A stretch of DNA of 24,999 nt from a virus: IMG/VR virus record IMGVR_UViG_3300010885_008624, positions 1-24,999 of that record; one strand, written 5' to 3'. The notes below the pieces were generated by a model. That model worked only from the letters and a program-made list of their open reading frames with translations. It ran no database searches and had not been told where the DNA came from. Both the position numbers and the translations under genes were made by a program. This document shows positions 6,355 to 14,777 of the stretch, piece by piece. Position 1 is the first letter of the stretch. The number at the start of each line of letters is the position of its first letter.

Positions 6355-7380
6355 ATGGCTCTCATCAACTCCTCTACGGCCCTGACCCTCGCGGAATGGG
6401 CCACGCGACTCGACCCCGGCGGGAAGCCGGCGGCGATCATCGAACTGCTCGGCCAGACCAACGAGATGCTGACCGACATGCTGTGGATGCAGTGCAACGA
6501 CGGCGCGGGTCACAAAACCACCGTTCGCACCGGCCTGCCTGCCGCCACGTGGCGCCTGCTCAACTACGGCGTCCAGCGCACCAAGAGCACCACGGCCCAG
6601 GTCCGTGACGCCACGGGCATGCTGGAAGCCTACAGCGACATCGACAAGGCGCTGGCCGACCTCAACGGCAACACCGGCGAGTTCCGCATGGGCGAGGACA
6701 TGGCCTTCTTGCAGTCCATGAACCAGTCGATGCAGGGCACCATCATCTATGGCAGCCAAGCAGCGACGCCTGAGCGCTTCACCGGCCTGGCGCCGCGCTT
6801 CTCCTCGTTGTCGGCATCGAACGGCCAGAACATCGTCGATGCTGGTGGCTCTGGCTCGACCAATACGAGCATGTGGCTCGTGGGTTGGGGGCAGAACACC
6901 TGCCACGGCCTGTTCCCGAACGGATCGAAGGCCGGCTTGCAGCAGCGTGACCTCGGCGAGGTGCCGCTGTACGACCAGAACGGCAACGTCTACCAGGGCT
7001 ATCGCACCCATTTCAAATGGGACTGCGGCCTGACCGTCCGTGACTGGCGCTTCGTCGTGCGCATCGCCAACGTGAACGTCACGTCGGGCGCCGTCACCAC
7101 GTCCAACCTGCTCAACTACATGATCGCGGCTGTGAACAAGCTGCCGTTCGTGTCGGCCGCTGGCAACAGCCCGCCTCCCGAGGGCACCAAGCCCGGCGCC
7201 GTCAACACGGCCTTCTACTGCAACCGCTATCTCCGCACCGCCCTGGACATCCAAGCGCTGGCGAAGACCAACAACTTCCTCACGATCGAGACGCGGGATT
7301 CGAAGCCCTACACCTCGTTCCGTGGCATCCCCATCCGCATTTGCGACCAGCTTCTCAACACCGAAGCCCGCGTCGTCTAA
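6355..7380 (+). CDS. major capsid protein
   Basis: The 341-residue product matches the major capsid protein of BPP-1-like and related podoviruses, expected to adopt the HK97 fold and form the icosahedral shell. Landmarks are LAEWATRLDPGGK (11-23), ELLGQTNEMLTDMLW, the TTVRTGLPAATWR block, LADLNGNTGEFRMGED, PERFTGLAPRFSSLS, TSMWLVGWGQNT, HGLFPNGSKAGLQQRDLGE and GLTVRDWRFVVRIANVNV. Length fits the family. It is not fused to a protease. A strong ribosome-binding site (CGGAG, 6 bases from the ATG) marks it as highly expressed. The next gene starts 11 bases after its stop. Confidence 0.93.
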   Translation: MALINSSTALTLAEWATRLDPGGKPAAIIELLGQTNEMLTDMLWMQCNDGAGHKTTVRTGLPAATWRLLNYGVQRTKSTTAQVRDATGMLEAYSDIDKALADLNGNTGEFRMGEDMAFLQSMNQSMQGTIIYGSQAATPERFTGLAPRFSSLSASNGQNIVDAGGSGSTNTSMWLVGWGQNTCHGLFPNGSKAGLQQRDLGEVPLYDQNGNVYQGYRTHFKWDCGLTVRDWRFVVRIANVNVTSGAVTTSNLLNYMIAAVNKLPFVSAAGNSPPPEGTKPGAVNTAFYCNRYLRTALDIQALAKTNNFLTIETRDSKPYTSFRGIPIRICDQLLNTEARVV

Positions 7381-7391
7381 GGAGAACACCC

Positions 7392-7820
7392 ATGTTGATC
7401 GACTTCCTCAATCAGTTCTCGGCGGCCTATTCGCCGACCGCAGTGGGCACGACCTACTCCGATGTCCTCGACCTCGGCGTGGACCGCGACGTTGGTGGTG
7501 CCGTCACCGAAAATCTCATGATGCTGATCCAGGTGACGACGGCCTTCACCTCTGCTGGCTCCGCCACCATGCGGGTGCAGTACCAGACATCTTCGGACAA
7601 CGTCACCTACTCGACGCTGGTGCAGTCCGACGATGTTCCCGTGGCCTCGATGATCGCCGGCTATCGGTTCCTGGAGAACTCGGCGCCGGACATCACCAAG
7701 CGCTACAACCGCATCGCCTACATCATCGGCACCGCCGCGATGACGGCGGGTGTCATCAAGTCGGCGTTCACGCCGGACCTCCAGCGCGCCCCGTCCTACG
7801 CGGCCGGCTACACGGCATAG
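7392..7820 (+). CDS. Bbp16-like capsid cement protein
   Basis: The 142-residue product resembles the Bbp16 family, cement proteins that bind the outside of the expanded capsid and stabilise it. The start MLIDFLNQFS and the central AGSATMRVQYQTSSDNVTYS (about 57-76) fit the family's beta-rich, jelly-roll-like pattern. The ATG at 7392 has GGAGAA 7 bases upstream and gives the family-typical N-terminus; the same frame is open further upstream into the capsid gene, but that extension is not expected to be translated. Immediate placement after the capsid gene is the normal order. Confidence 0.78.
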   Translation: MLIDFLNQFSAAYSPTAVGTTYSDVLDLGVDRDVGGAVTENLMMLIQVTTAFTSAGSATMRVQYQTSSDNVTYSTLVQSDDVPVASMIAGYRFLENSAPDITKRYNRIAYIIGTAAMTAGVIKSAFTPDLQRAPSYAAGYTA

Positions 7821-7827
7821 GTGATCC

Positions 7828-8028
7828 ATGGCTAAGGAAAAGGTTCTCTACAAGGTCTTGGATACCTCCTACATCGGCATGCGGACATACGAGCCCGGCG
7901 AGTACGTCGCGCTCGATGCCGACACCGAGACGGGGGCCAATCTCAAGAAAGCCACGGCAGCGGAGATCGCGAAGCATCAGGCAGCGATCGAGGAAGCCAA
8001 GGGCGATCCCGACCTTGTAACGGCCTGA
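7828..8028 (+). CDS. small head-associated hypothetical protein
   Basis: A 66-residue protein with a small beta domain at the front (KVLYKVLDTSYIGMRTY, then EPGEYVALDAD) followed by a charged helix (ATAAEIAKHQAAIEEAKG). Similar short proteins with a YxPGExV pattern are common beside phage head genes and are of unknown function. It starts 7 bases after the cement gene stop. A decoration or assembly helper role is inferred from position only. Confidence 0.62.
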   Translation: MAKEKVLYKVLDTSYIGMRTYEPGEYVALDADTETGANLKKATAAEIAKHQAAIEEAKGDPDLVTA

Positions 8029-8047
8029 TCCAAGCCGTTCCTCAATC

Positions 8048-8058
8048 TTCGGAGTAAC
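8048..8058 (+). promoter_or_regulatory. strong ribosome-binding leader, second copy
   Basis: TTCGGAGTAAC is repeated exactly from the major capsid leader, with GGAG at 8051-8054, 8 bases before the ATG at 8063. It lies in a 34-base gap (8029-8062) with no terminator-like hairpin. The shared element suggests this gene is expressed at a high, virion-structural level. Confidence 0.55.
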
Positions 8059-8062
8059 TTCA

Positions 8063-9463
8063 ATGGTTGCAGTCTCTACTCTTGTATCCGACCCCAGCAC
8101 CACGGCAGGCTGGCGGGCGGAAGGTAACGACTTCGCGGCACGTCAGGGTGACGGCGCGGACTATGCGGACCTGATCGCCAAGTCGATCACCCTCACGGGG
8201 CCTCCGGCTGGCACGGGCGTCAATGCCCAGTCCGCTATCCCGCGAGGTGGGGCCGGTGGCTTCGTGGCGACCTTCGCCTCGAACCAGTCTCCCGCCTCTG
8301 TCGCCACGCTCACGACCGTCAATCGAGGGATGACGCTCATCAACGGCACGGGCGCCGCAGTCACCATCGCGAGCACCGATCTCGTGATCGTGAACAAGCC
8401 CACGGCCCAGGCCGGGCTCGGCGTCGGCAACGAGTATGTGTCGTCTGCCGGCGTGTTGGCGGTCTCCTTCGCCAACCTGTCGGCCGGCTTCCTCACTCCC
8501 ACGTCGGCGGAGAAGTACGGCGTCATCGCCCTTCGTGGTCTCAACTCCGTCACGACCGTGCTCACGCCGGCCGCCGTGACCCTGAGCACCACGGCAGAGC
8601 AGCAGTTCTCCGTCACGGGCCTCCGTGCTGGCGAGCTGGTGAAGGTCAACAAGCCCACGATCCAGCCGGGCCTGGAGATCGTCGGCGCGCGAGTGGTGTC
8701 GAACAACCTTCTCGGCATCACCTTCGGCAACCTCACGGCTGCCACGCTCACCCCGACCGCTGGCGAAACCTACACTGTGATCTCGTTGGGCGGCCTCGAC
8801 GCCATCAACAACGATATCCAGTTCCAGGTATCGGCGGCGCCCGTAGCGGTGCCCACCCTGTCCTCGCTGGCGGGGACGCTGACCATCAGCAACCTCGCTG
8901 TCACCGACACGGTGAAGGGCGTCCAGAAGCCCACGAACCAGCTCGGTCTCATTGCCGGTGGCGGCTTCGTCTCCGCTGCCGGTGTGGGTGCCGTCGTGTT
9001 CGGCAACTTCACCACCGCGTCGATCACGCCGACCGCCAACGAGATTTATGGCGTGTCGGTCTTCCGGCCCAACCCGGCTGCCCCGCTTGTGGTGCAGGCG
9101 GTGACGCTCACCCCGGCATCTGTGGCTGCCAACACCACGGCAGAGCAGACTTTCGCTGTAACGAACGTCGTGGCTTCGTCCATGGTGTGGGTCAACAAGC
9201 CCACGGCACAGGCGGGCCTCGGCATCCTCGGTGTCCGCGTCTCGTCCGCTGGCAACATCGCGATCACCTTCGCCAACTTCACGTCGGCGACGCTGACCCC
9301 GACTGCCGGTGAAAGCTATCTGGTGGGCAACTTCCAGATGCCGCTCGATACTGCGGGTGGTGCTGTGATCCAGTCCGCCAGCATCGTCGAGACCACGACA
9401 TCGACGCTGGCGAACGCCATGCGTGCGGCGCTCGTGTCGGCCGGTTTCATCCCCGGCGCATGA
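8063..9463 (+). CDS. four-repeat beta-rich structural protein, probable capsid decoration or fibre
   Basis: The 466-residue product has a unique N-terminus (1-75), four divergent repeats of about 80-92 residues (roughly 76-160, 166-245, 252-335 and 345-422) and a helical tail that ends FIPGA. Each repeat carries a (N/Q)KPT motif (positions 111, 196, 288 and 378), a glycine-rich turn, a VxFxN(L/F) strand and an LTPTxxExY end. Ser/Thr/Val/Gly content and the periodic pattern suggest immunoglobulin-like or similar beta modules. It shares its ribosome-binding leader with the capsid gene, sits at the end of the head cluster and overlaps a glycosyltransferase-like gene by 4 bases. Capsid surface or head fibre is the best inference; a tail-surface role is the alternative. 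Confidence 0.75.
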   Translation: MVAVSTLVSDPSTTAGWRAEGNDFAARQGDGADYADLIAKSITLTGPPAGTGVNAQSAIPRGGAGGFVATFASNQSPASVATLTTVNRGMTLINGTGAAVTIASTDLVIVNKPTAQAGLGVGNEYVSSAGVLAVSFANLSAGFLTPTSAEKYGVIALRGLNSVTTVLTPAAVTLSTTAEQQFSVTGLRAGELVKVNKPTIQPGLEIVGARVVSNNLLGITFGNLTAATLTPTAGETYTVISLGGLDAINNDIQFQVSAAPVAVPTLSSLAGTLTISNLAVTDTVKGVQKPTNQLGLIAGGGFVSAAGVGAVVFGNFTTASITPTANEIYGVSVFRPNPAAPLVVQAVTLTPASVAANTTAEQTFAVTNVVASSMVWVNKPTAQAGLGILGVRVSSAGNIAITFANFTSATLTPTAGESYLVGNFQMPLDTAGGAVIQSASIVETTTSTLANAMRAALVSAGFIPGA

Positions 9464-10281
9464 TCTCCATCATCCTTCCAAGCAGGGGGCGGCCCGCCAG
9501 TCTGGCGCGGGCCGTCGCTTCGCTTGTGCGATGCGAGTGTGAGATCGTGGTTGGCCTCGATGAGGACGACCCCACGGCCGACGATGCCATGGAGATGCTG
9601 GACTATCCGCAAGTCAGGATCGTCCGCAGTTTCCGCAAGACCACGACGGCGCAGCTTTTCAACGTGCTGTCCGAACATGCCACGGGAAGTCACGTCATCG
9701 CCTTCCCGGACGACTACACCATGGACCAGCCGAACTGGTCGGAACTGGTTGAGGAGACCGTCGCGCGCCTTCCTGGAGGTTATGGGGTGGCGTACCTGCA
9801 AGACCCGATGTATCCGTACTTCGCCACCTTCCCCATTCTCTCGCGCGCCACCATAGCGCTCAACGGTGGGGCATTCTTCCCTCCGTACTTCCCGTTCCTG
9901 TTCGGTGACACCTACTGGAATGAAGTCGGCGTGATGAGTGGTCTGATCGTACGATCGGAGGCGTCGGTGACGATCCGCGCCGACACGGGCCATATCCATA
10001 CCTACCGGGACCTGAAGTTCTGGTCGGAGATGTACGACAAGACGCGCCCCCTTCGGGAGGATATCGCCATCAAGATCATCCGTGCCGCCTTTGGCGATGG
10101 GCAGCAGGCCGAGACGCTCATCACCACCCTGGCCGAACGGAAGGCCGCGCTGATCCGTCTTCATGCACCCAACATGACGCAGGAATTTTACGACAAATGG
10201 GAGAACAAGCACGGTGGATTCCACCATCCCGCCTATGCTGCCCTGAAGGCCAAGGCCGACAAATTCATGGAGATCGCATGA
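9460..10281 (+). CDS. family 2-like glycosyltransferase (GT-A fold)
   Basis: The 273-residue product opens with ISIILPSRGRPASLARAVAS, the nucleotide-binding first strand and helix of GT-A glycosyltransferases, and has acidic clusters at DEDD (34-37) and PDDY (83-86), the latter a DxD-like metal/sugar-nucleotide site. The C-terminal half is helical and basic, including YDKWENKHGGFHHPAY. There is no membrane segment, so it should act in the cytoplasm. It overlaps the repeat-protein stop by 4 bases and the next glycosyltransferase start by 4 bases. Lying in the virion operon, it may glycosylate a structural protein during assembly; modification of a host surface polymer is the alternative. Donor and acceptor cannot be read from sequence. 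Confidence 0.72.
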   Translation: MISIILPSRGRPASLARAVASLVRCECEIVVGLDEDDPTADDAMEMLDYPQVRIVRSFRKTTTAQLFNVLSEHATGSHVIAFPDDYTMDQPNWSELVEETVARLPGGYGVAYLQDPMYPYFATFPILSRATIALNGGAFFPPYFPFLFGDTYWNEVGVMSGLIVRSEASVTIRADTGHIHTYRDLKFWSEMYDKTRPLREDIAIKIIRAAFGDGQQAETLITTLAERKAALIRLHAPNMTQEFYDKWENKHGGFHHPAYAALKAKADKFMEIA

Positions 10282-11072
10282 CGTTCGTGGTTTTCGCTAC
10301 CCCGGCTTTCGACGGCACCGTGACGCTGGGCTACCTGACTTCGATGATGCGGACCACCCGCGTGCTTGACGAACGCGGGATCAAGTGGGAGCACGCGACC
10401 ATCGGCGGCGACCCCTATCTCGCCAAGGTCCGCAACGCGCTGGTATCCGCTGCATTGCAGCAGTTCCCGGACATGACGGACCTGTTCTTTCTCGACGCCG
10501 ACCTCGATTGGGACCCGCAAGCGGTCCTGAAGCTGCTCGACCATCCTTCGGAAGTGGCGGCGGCGATCTACCCCAAGAAGATGGACGCGCCGGACTTCCC
10601 CTGCGAGCTGGTCTACGAGGGTGCAGAGATCGTGGACGGCAAGCCGGTCGGCGGTTCGATGGTCGAAAAAGACGGCTGGTACAAGGCCCGCAAGGTCCCG
10701 ACCGGCTTTCTGCGCATCAAGCGGCAGGTTCTCGAAGCCATGGCATCCGTAAGCGGACGCTACAAGGACGGGACCAACGGCGGTGCGCTGTGCTGGAACA
10801 TCTTCGAGATGGGCTACTCTCCCGACAAGGAAGCGGTCGACGGCCTCGGCGAGTGGTGGGGCGAGGACTACGCCTGGTGCGAAAAGTACGTTCGTGGCGG
10901 AGGTGAGATATGGGTCTGGCCCGATGCCGAGTTCGGGCACCGCGGCCCGAAGACCTGGCGCAACAACCTGCTGCCCTTCGTCCAGAACGCCGCCGCCGGC
11001 CGGAACCTCAAGCTTGTGAAGTACGGCGGGCACGGCGAGGCGGATCAATCTTTCCCTGTCGCGGCGGAATAA
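10278..11072 (+). CDS. second glycosyltransferase-like protein (DxD motif)
   Basis: The 264-residue product has a different GT-A-like layout: PYLAKVRNALVSAAL (47-61), FFLDADLDWDP with the metal-binding D73-x-D75 (70-80), VAAAIYPKK, a PTGFLRIKR segment (141-149), GEDYAWCEK (195-203) and WPDAEFGHRG (214-223, H221). This order fits glycosyltransferase-like proteins of the type found in phage and capsule clusters. The ATG at 10278 overlaps the previous stop as ATGA and was preferred over an in-frame upstream extension that lies inside the previous gene. Two unlike glycosyltransferases in tandem suggest successive sugar additions. No sugar-nucleotide synthesis gene is nearby, so the host would supply the donor. 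Confidence 0.72.
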   Translation: MTFVVFATPAFDGTVTLGYLTSMMRTTRVLDERGIKWEHATIGGDPYLAKVRNALVSAALQQFPDMTDLFFLDADLDWDPQAVLKLLDHPSEVAAAIYPKKMDAPDFPCELVYEGAEIVDGKPVGGSMVEKDGWYKARKVPTGFLRIKRQVLEAMASVSGRYKDGTNGGALCWNIFEMGYSPDKEAVDGLGEWWGEDYAWCEKYVRGGGEIWVWPDAEFGHRGPKTWRNNLLPFVQNAAAGRNLKLVKYGGHGEADQSFPVAAE

Positions 11073-11750
11073 ATGCCCAGCATCACCGACATTTGCAACG
11101 CGGCGATCTCTCACTGTGGCACGCGGTCGAAGATCAGTTCTATCAACGAAGGCAGCCCCGAGGCGAATAGCTGCGCCACGCACTTGCCCTTCGTTCGAGA
11201 CTCGACGCTGCGGGCTGGTGATTGGAATTTCGCTCGCCGGACGATGGAGCTGGCCACGCTGCTCAACCCGCCCGCGCGGTGGAGCTACAAGTACGGCGTG
11301 CCGACCGACTGCATCCGCGTGCGTCGATTGAACGATGTCCCGATGCTGATCCTGCCGGAGACGTTCTTCGAGATGGCGGCCGATGTCGATCAGACCGGGG
11401 CCATTATCAGCGTGATCCTGACGAACGCCACGCCCCTTGCCGCGATCTACACGGCACAGGTGACGGACCCCTTGCGGTGGGATGCAGGCTTCACCGACGC
11501 CATCATTTACGGCTTGGCCGCTCGCGTCTGCTACGAGCTGACGGGCAAGGAGGACCGGACCAAGACCCTCACGCAAATGTGGGCTGCCGCGCTCGATACC
11601 GCCAAGGTCGAGATGGCGAACGAGCAGAGCCAGCCGAACCGCACCTACGTGCCGGAGAACCTTGCTGTGAGGGGATACAACGACGGACTGGCTGAGTACG
11701 GACAGGTCTGGCCGGGCAACGGCTGGCCGTGGCCACAGGGAATTCCGTGA
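11073..11750 (+). CDS. head-tail adaptor (T7 gp11 / P22 gp4-like tubular protein)
   Basis: The 225-residue product matches the tail adaptor proteins that dock below the portal. Landmarks are SSINEGSPEANSC (about 22-34), LPFVRDSTLRAGDWNFARR (38-56), RWSYKYGVPTDCIRVRRL (68-85), and the helical C-terminal half with AARVCYELTGKEDRT. Length is close to T7 gp11 (about 196) and longer than P22 gp4 (about 166). Its ATG directly follows the stop of the second glycosyltransferase gene. It is followed 1 base later by the nozzle gene, the usual adaptor-nozzle pairing. Confidence 0.82.
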   Translation: MPSITDICNAAISHCGTRSKISSINEGSPEANSCATHLPFVRDSTLRAGDWNFARRTMELATLLNPPARWSYKYGVPTDCIRVRRLNDVPMLILPETFFEMAADVDQTGAIISVILTNATPLAAIYTAQVTDPLRWDAGFTDAIIYGLAARVCYELTGKEDRTKTLTQMWAAALDTAKVEMANEQSQPNRTYVPENLAVRGYNDGLAEYGQVWPGNGWPWPQGIP

Positions 11751-11751
11751 C

Positions 11752-14322
11752 ATGCCGGCAATCCCCACGATCCAGCCATCATTCGCCGCTGGTGAGCTAG
11801 GGCCATTCCTCTATGGGCGAGTGGACCTCGCCAAGTTCCATGTTGGCGCGCGGAAGATGCTCAATTTCTTCGTGCATGCGCAAGGTGGAGCGTCGAACCG
11901 GGCTGGGACCTCATATGTGGGTGAGGTGGACAGCAGCACCTACCGCCATCGATTGATCCCATTCCAGTTCCGCTCTCTACCGGGTGGGCAGACCTATGCG
12001 CTGGTGTTCGGCAATCTCACCATGCAGGTTGTGAAGAACGGTGCATTCGTCGAGTCGAGCCCCGGCACGCGCTATACCTTGGCTACGCCCTACCTTGCCG
12101 CCGATCTCCCACTGCTGAAGTTCGTGCAAAGCGCCGATGTCATGACGCTCACGCACAGCCTGTACCGTCAGCAGAAGCTCACCCGCACAGGTGACGCTGC
12201 ATGGACGATCACACCCATCACCTTTGCCCCCACTCAGGCGGCCCCCACAGCCTTCTCCAGCACCGGCGTGGGCACCACCTACCTCTATGGCATCACGGCT
12301 ATCAGCGGATCGAACGGCGAGGAGAGCCTGCCGCTCTACGGAACGTCTCTTTCCCAAACCTCAAAGCTCACCTGGACGAATGCGCTCAACGGGATTTCCT
12401 ACAACATCTACAAATCCTTGAACGGCATCTATGGCTTCATCGGCTATTCTAGCGATGGGACGGTGGGCTTCACCGATACCACGATTGTGCCCGATGTCGG
12501 CGACACACCTCCTCAACAGCGCAACCCGTTCGGCTCGAATATCTCTGCGATCACCAAGGCCAATCCCGGCGCCGTGACGACCATCGGCGCGCACGGCTAT
12601 ACGACCGGAGACACTGGGTATTTCGATAGCGTCGGAGGCATGGTCGAGTTGAACGGCAACAGCTACACGCTGACCGTGACCGGAACGACCACCTTCACCA
12701 TCGGTGTCAATACGTCGGGATACACCACCTACACCTCTGGCGGCACGGTGCAGGGGCCGGGAGATTTCCCAATCTGCTCGACTTACTACCTGCAACGACA
12801 GGTCTTTGCCGGCACGCTCAAGAAGCCAGACACACTCTGGTTCTCCAATGTTGGAGCCTTCAACAACATGAGCGTTGCGGTTCCCACAAAGGACAGCGAC
12901 GCCATCACCCGGACGCTGGTGAGCCGAGAAGTGAACGCCATCCGGCACTTGGTTCCGATGACCTCCATGCTCGCCATGACTTCCGGTTCGGAATGGCGTG
13001 TGTATCCAGGCGGAACGGCTTCAGCTCTCACGCCCGCCCAATGCACGACGCTGCCGCAAACCTACCTCGGCTGCTCCGATAACTGCCCGCCGATCATCGC
13101 CGACAATTCGGTCCTGTTCGTGCAGGGTAAGGGAAGCCGCGTCATCGCGCTGAAGTACGACGCCATCCAGGACCTATACGACTCCAAGGATATGTCCGTG
13201 CTTTCGCAACAAGTCCTGTGGGACACGCTGGCACAGTACACGCTGGACGAATGGGCATGGGCACAGGAGCCGTTTCGCATCGTCTGGGGCGTGCGCAGCG
13301 ACGGCTATGCGTTGGGCTTCACCTACATGCGCGAGCATGACGTTTACGCATGGCATCGCCACAATACTCAAGGCACCTTCGAAAGCGTCTGCGCTATCAC
13401 GGAAGGCGATGAGGCCACAGCCGAGGCGGAGGATACGGTCTATTGGATCGTCAACCGGACCATCAACGGTGCGACGAAGCGCTATGTCGAGAGGATGGTG
13501 AGCCGGACTTTCGAGGACGTGACCGAGGAATGGTTCGTCGATTGCGGATTGCAGTACGACGGATGGAACACCGACGCGACCAAGACGCTCAAGGTATCTG
13601 GCGCGAGTTATGCGGCGGGTGCCACGGTGACGATGACGGCAGCAGGCTTCACGCCCTTCACAAATCCGGCGAGCATCGATCGATACTACAAGTTGCGCTC
13701 TGATGACGATGAGATCGTTGTGCAGGTATCGGCCTATACCAGCACCAGCGTTGTATCTGCCACGCTGCTCAATCCTGTTCCGGCAAGCCTGCAAAACGTG
13801 GTGACGGACGATTGGGCGTTGATGGCCACGAGCGTCTCCGGTCTTTCGCATCTTGAGGGTGAGACCGTCTCCATTTTGGGTGATGGCTCGGTCGTTCCCG
13901 AGGCCGTCGTGACTTCTGGCGCCGTGACGCTCGACGCCTACTATGCCCGTGTTACCGTTGGGCTTGGCTATACAGCCGACCTCGAAACGCTCAACCTCGA
14001 ATTGGCCGCCGCTGGCGGGACGATCCAGGGCGAGATGAAGAAAATAGCCCAGATCACCACGCGCGTGAAGGATACCCGAGGGATCGAGGTTGGTATCGGA
14101 CAGTTCAATCGGAGGACGGGACAGGATGCGGAACCGGCCTTGGTCGAGATCAAGCAGCGCGGCATGGAGAACCTTGGCGACCCGATGTCGTTTTTCAGCG
14201 GAGACTTCGCAACCGTGATCCCGACCGAGTGGAACCGCGAAGGCTGGATGTACATTCGGCAGCGGTATCCGCTGGGCTGCACGATCCTCGACCTTGTGCC
14301 CGAGGTGAACGTCGGCTCATGA
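11752..14322 (+). CDS. tail nozzle protein (T7 gp12-like tubular protein B)
   Basis: The 856-residue product begins PTIQPSFAAGELGPFLYGRVDLAKF, the N-terminal signature of the large podovirus tail nozzle, which forms the tube below the adaptor. Residues about 162-253 look like a fibronectin or Ig-like insertion (YLYGITAISGSNGEES, SYNIYKSLNGIYGFIGY). Residues 264-334 match the small beta domain annotated in databases as FCCH (NPGAVTTIGAHGYTTGD, GMVELNGNSYTL). A later block SGLSHLEGETVSILGDG, near residue 693, is also typical of this family. T7 gp12 is about 794 residues, so this is a complete, slightly longer member. It overlaps the following gene by an ATGA. Confidence 0.85.
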   Translation: MPAIPTIQPSFAAGELGPFLYGRVDLAKFHVGARKMLNFFVHAQGGASNRAGTSYVGEVDSSTYRHRLIPFQFRSLPGGQTYALVFGNLTMQVVKNGAFVESSPGTRYTLATPYLAADLPLLKFVQSADVMTLTHSLYRQQKLTRTGDAAWTITPITFAPTQAAPTAFSSTGVGTTYLYGITAISGSNGEESLPLYGTSLSQTSKLTWTNALNGISYNIYKSLNGIYGFIGYSSDGTVGFTDTTIVPDVGDTPPQQRNPFGSNISAITKANPGAVTTIGAHGYTTGDTGYFDSVGGMVELNGNSYTLTVTGTTTFTIGVNTSGYTTYTSGGTVQGPGDFPICSTYYLQRQVFAGTLKKPDTLWFSNVGAFNNMSVAVPTKDSDAITRTLVSREVNAIRHLVPMTSMLAMTSGSEWRVYPGGTASALTPAQCTTLPQTYLGCSDNCPPIIADNSVLFVQGKGSRVIALKYDAIQDLYDSKDMSVLSQQVLWDTLAQYTLDEWAWAQEPFRIVWGVRSDGYALGFTYMREHDVYAWHRHNTQGTFESVCAITEGDEATAEAEDTVYWIVNRTINGATKRYVERMVSRTFEDVTEEWFVDCGLQYDGWNTDATKTLKVSGASYAAGATVTMTAAGFTPFTNPASIDRYYKLRSDDDEIVVQVSAYTSTSVVSATLLNPVPASLQNVVTDDWALMATSVSGLSHLEGETVSILGDGSVVPEAVVTSGAVTLDAYYARVTVGLGYTADLETLNLELAAAGGTIQGEMKKIAQITTRVKDTRGIEVGIGQFNRRTGQDAEPALVEIKQRGMENLGDPMSFFSGDFATVIPTEWNREGWMYIRQRYPLGCTILDLVPEVNVGS

Positions 14323-14777
14323 TCGAGATTGTTCCCGCCTCCATGGATCATGTCCACGCCATCGATCTCAGGGCCGCCGATGCCGCCGAGATCGCGGCGC
14401 ATGGCGTCTCGAAAGAGAAGGGCTTGCGGGTGAGCCTTGAGCGCGCGATATGGGCCGACGCCTATCTGGTCGACGGAGAGGTGGCGGCCATTCTTGGGTG
14501 CGGCATGTCGAGCTTGGTTGGCGGCCACGTCACGCCATGGCTCATCACGGGGACGCCGGTCGAGCGCGTGCGAAAGTCGTTCGCCAAGCTGGCGCGGGCA
14601 CGCATCGCGGAGATGAGGAAGCAGCACCCGGTGATGGTGAACTACGTTCATGCAGAGTATGAAGACTCGTTGAAGTTCATGGCGTGGCTGGGCTTCGATA
14701 TCGAGGACCCTATGCCGATAGGCCCGCTTGGCGCGCCGTTCTGTCGTATCTCAATGGGTGAAGTCCATGGGCGTTGA
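14319..14777 (+). CDS. GNAT-like / T7 gp13-like internal virion protein
   Basis: The 152-residue product resembles the T7 gp13-type assembly protein and the overall pattern of a GNAT acetyltransferase fold: MIEIVPAS, ADAYLVDGEVAAILGCGMSS, GGHVTPWLIT, then VNYVHAEYEDSLKFMAWLGFDIED near the C-terminus. In such podovirus operons this gene helps assemble the ejection core and is not known to be an enzyme. The conventional acetyl-CoA loop (Q/RxxGxG/A) is not evident, so catalysis is doubtful. The ATG at 14319 overlaps the nozzle stop as ATGA and was chosen over an upstream in-frame extension that lies inside the nozzle gene. Confidence 0.72.
   Translation: MIEIVPASMDHVHAIDLRAADAAEIAAHGVSKEKGLRVSLERAIWADAYLVDGEVAAILGCGMSSLVGGHVTPWLITGTPVERVRKSFAKLARARIAEMRKQHPVMVNYVHAEYEDSLKFMAWLGFDIEDPMPIGPLGAPFCRISMGEVHGR

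Noticed and set aside
10233-11768. A 511-codon open frame on the minus strand opposite the second glycosyltransferase and adaptor genes
   Set aside because: It lies antisense to two genes with clear family motifs and GC-rich codon use, and its translation shows no domain pattern. Such long antisense frames are expected in high-GC DNA. The same applies to minus-strand frames at 3212-4003, 4190-5077, 6295-7389 and 15579-16787.
14319-14777. Active acetyltransferase modifying host or virion proteins
   Set aside because: The fold pattern is GNAT-like but the acetyl-CoA binding loop is not evident, and position matches the T7 gp13-type assembly gene.
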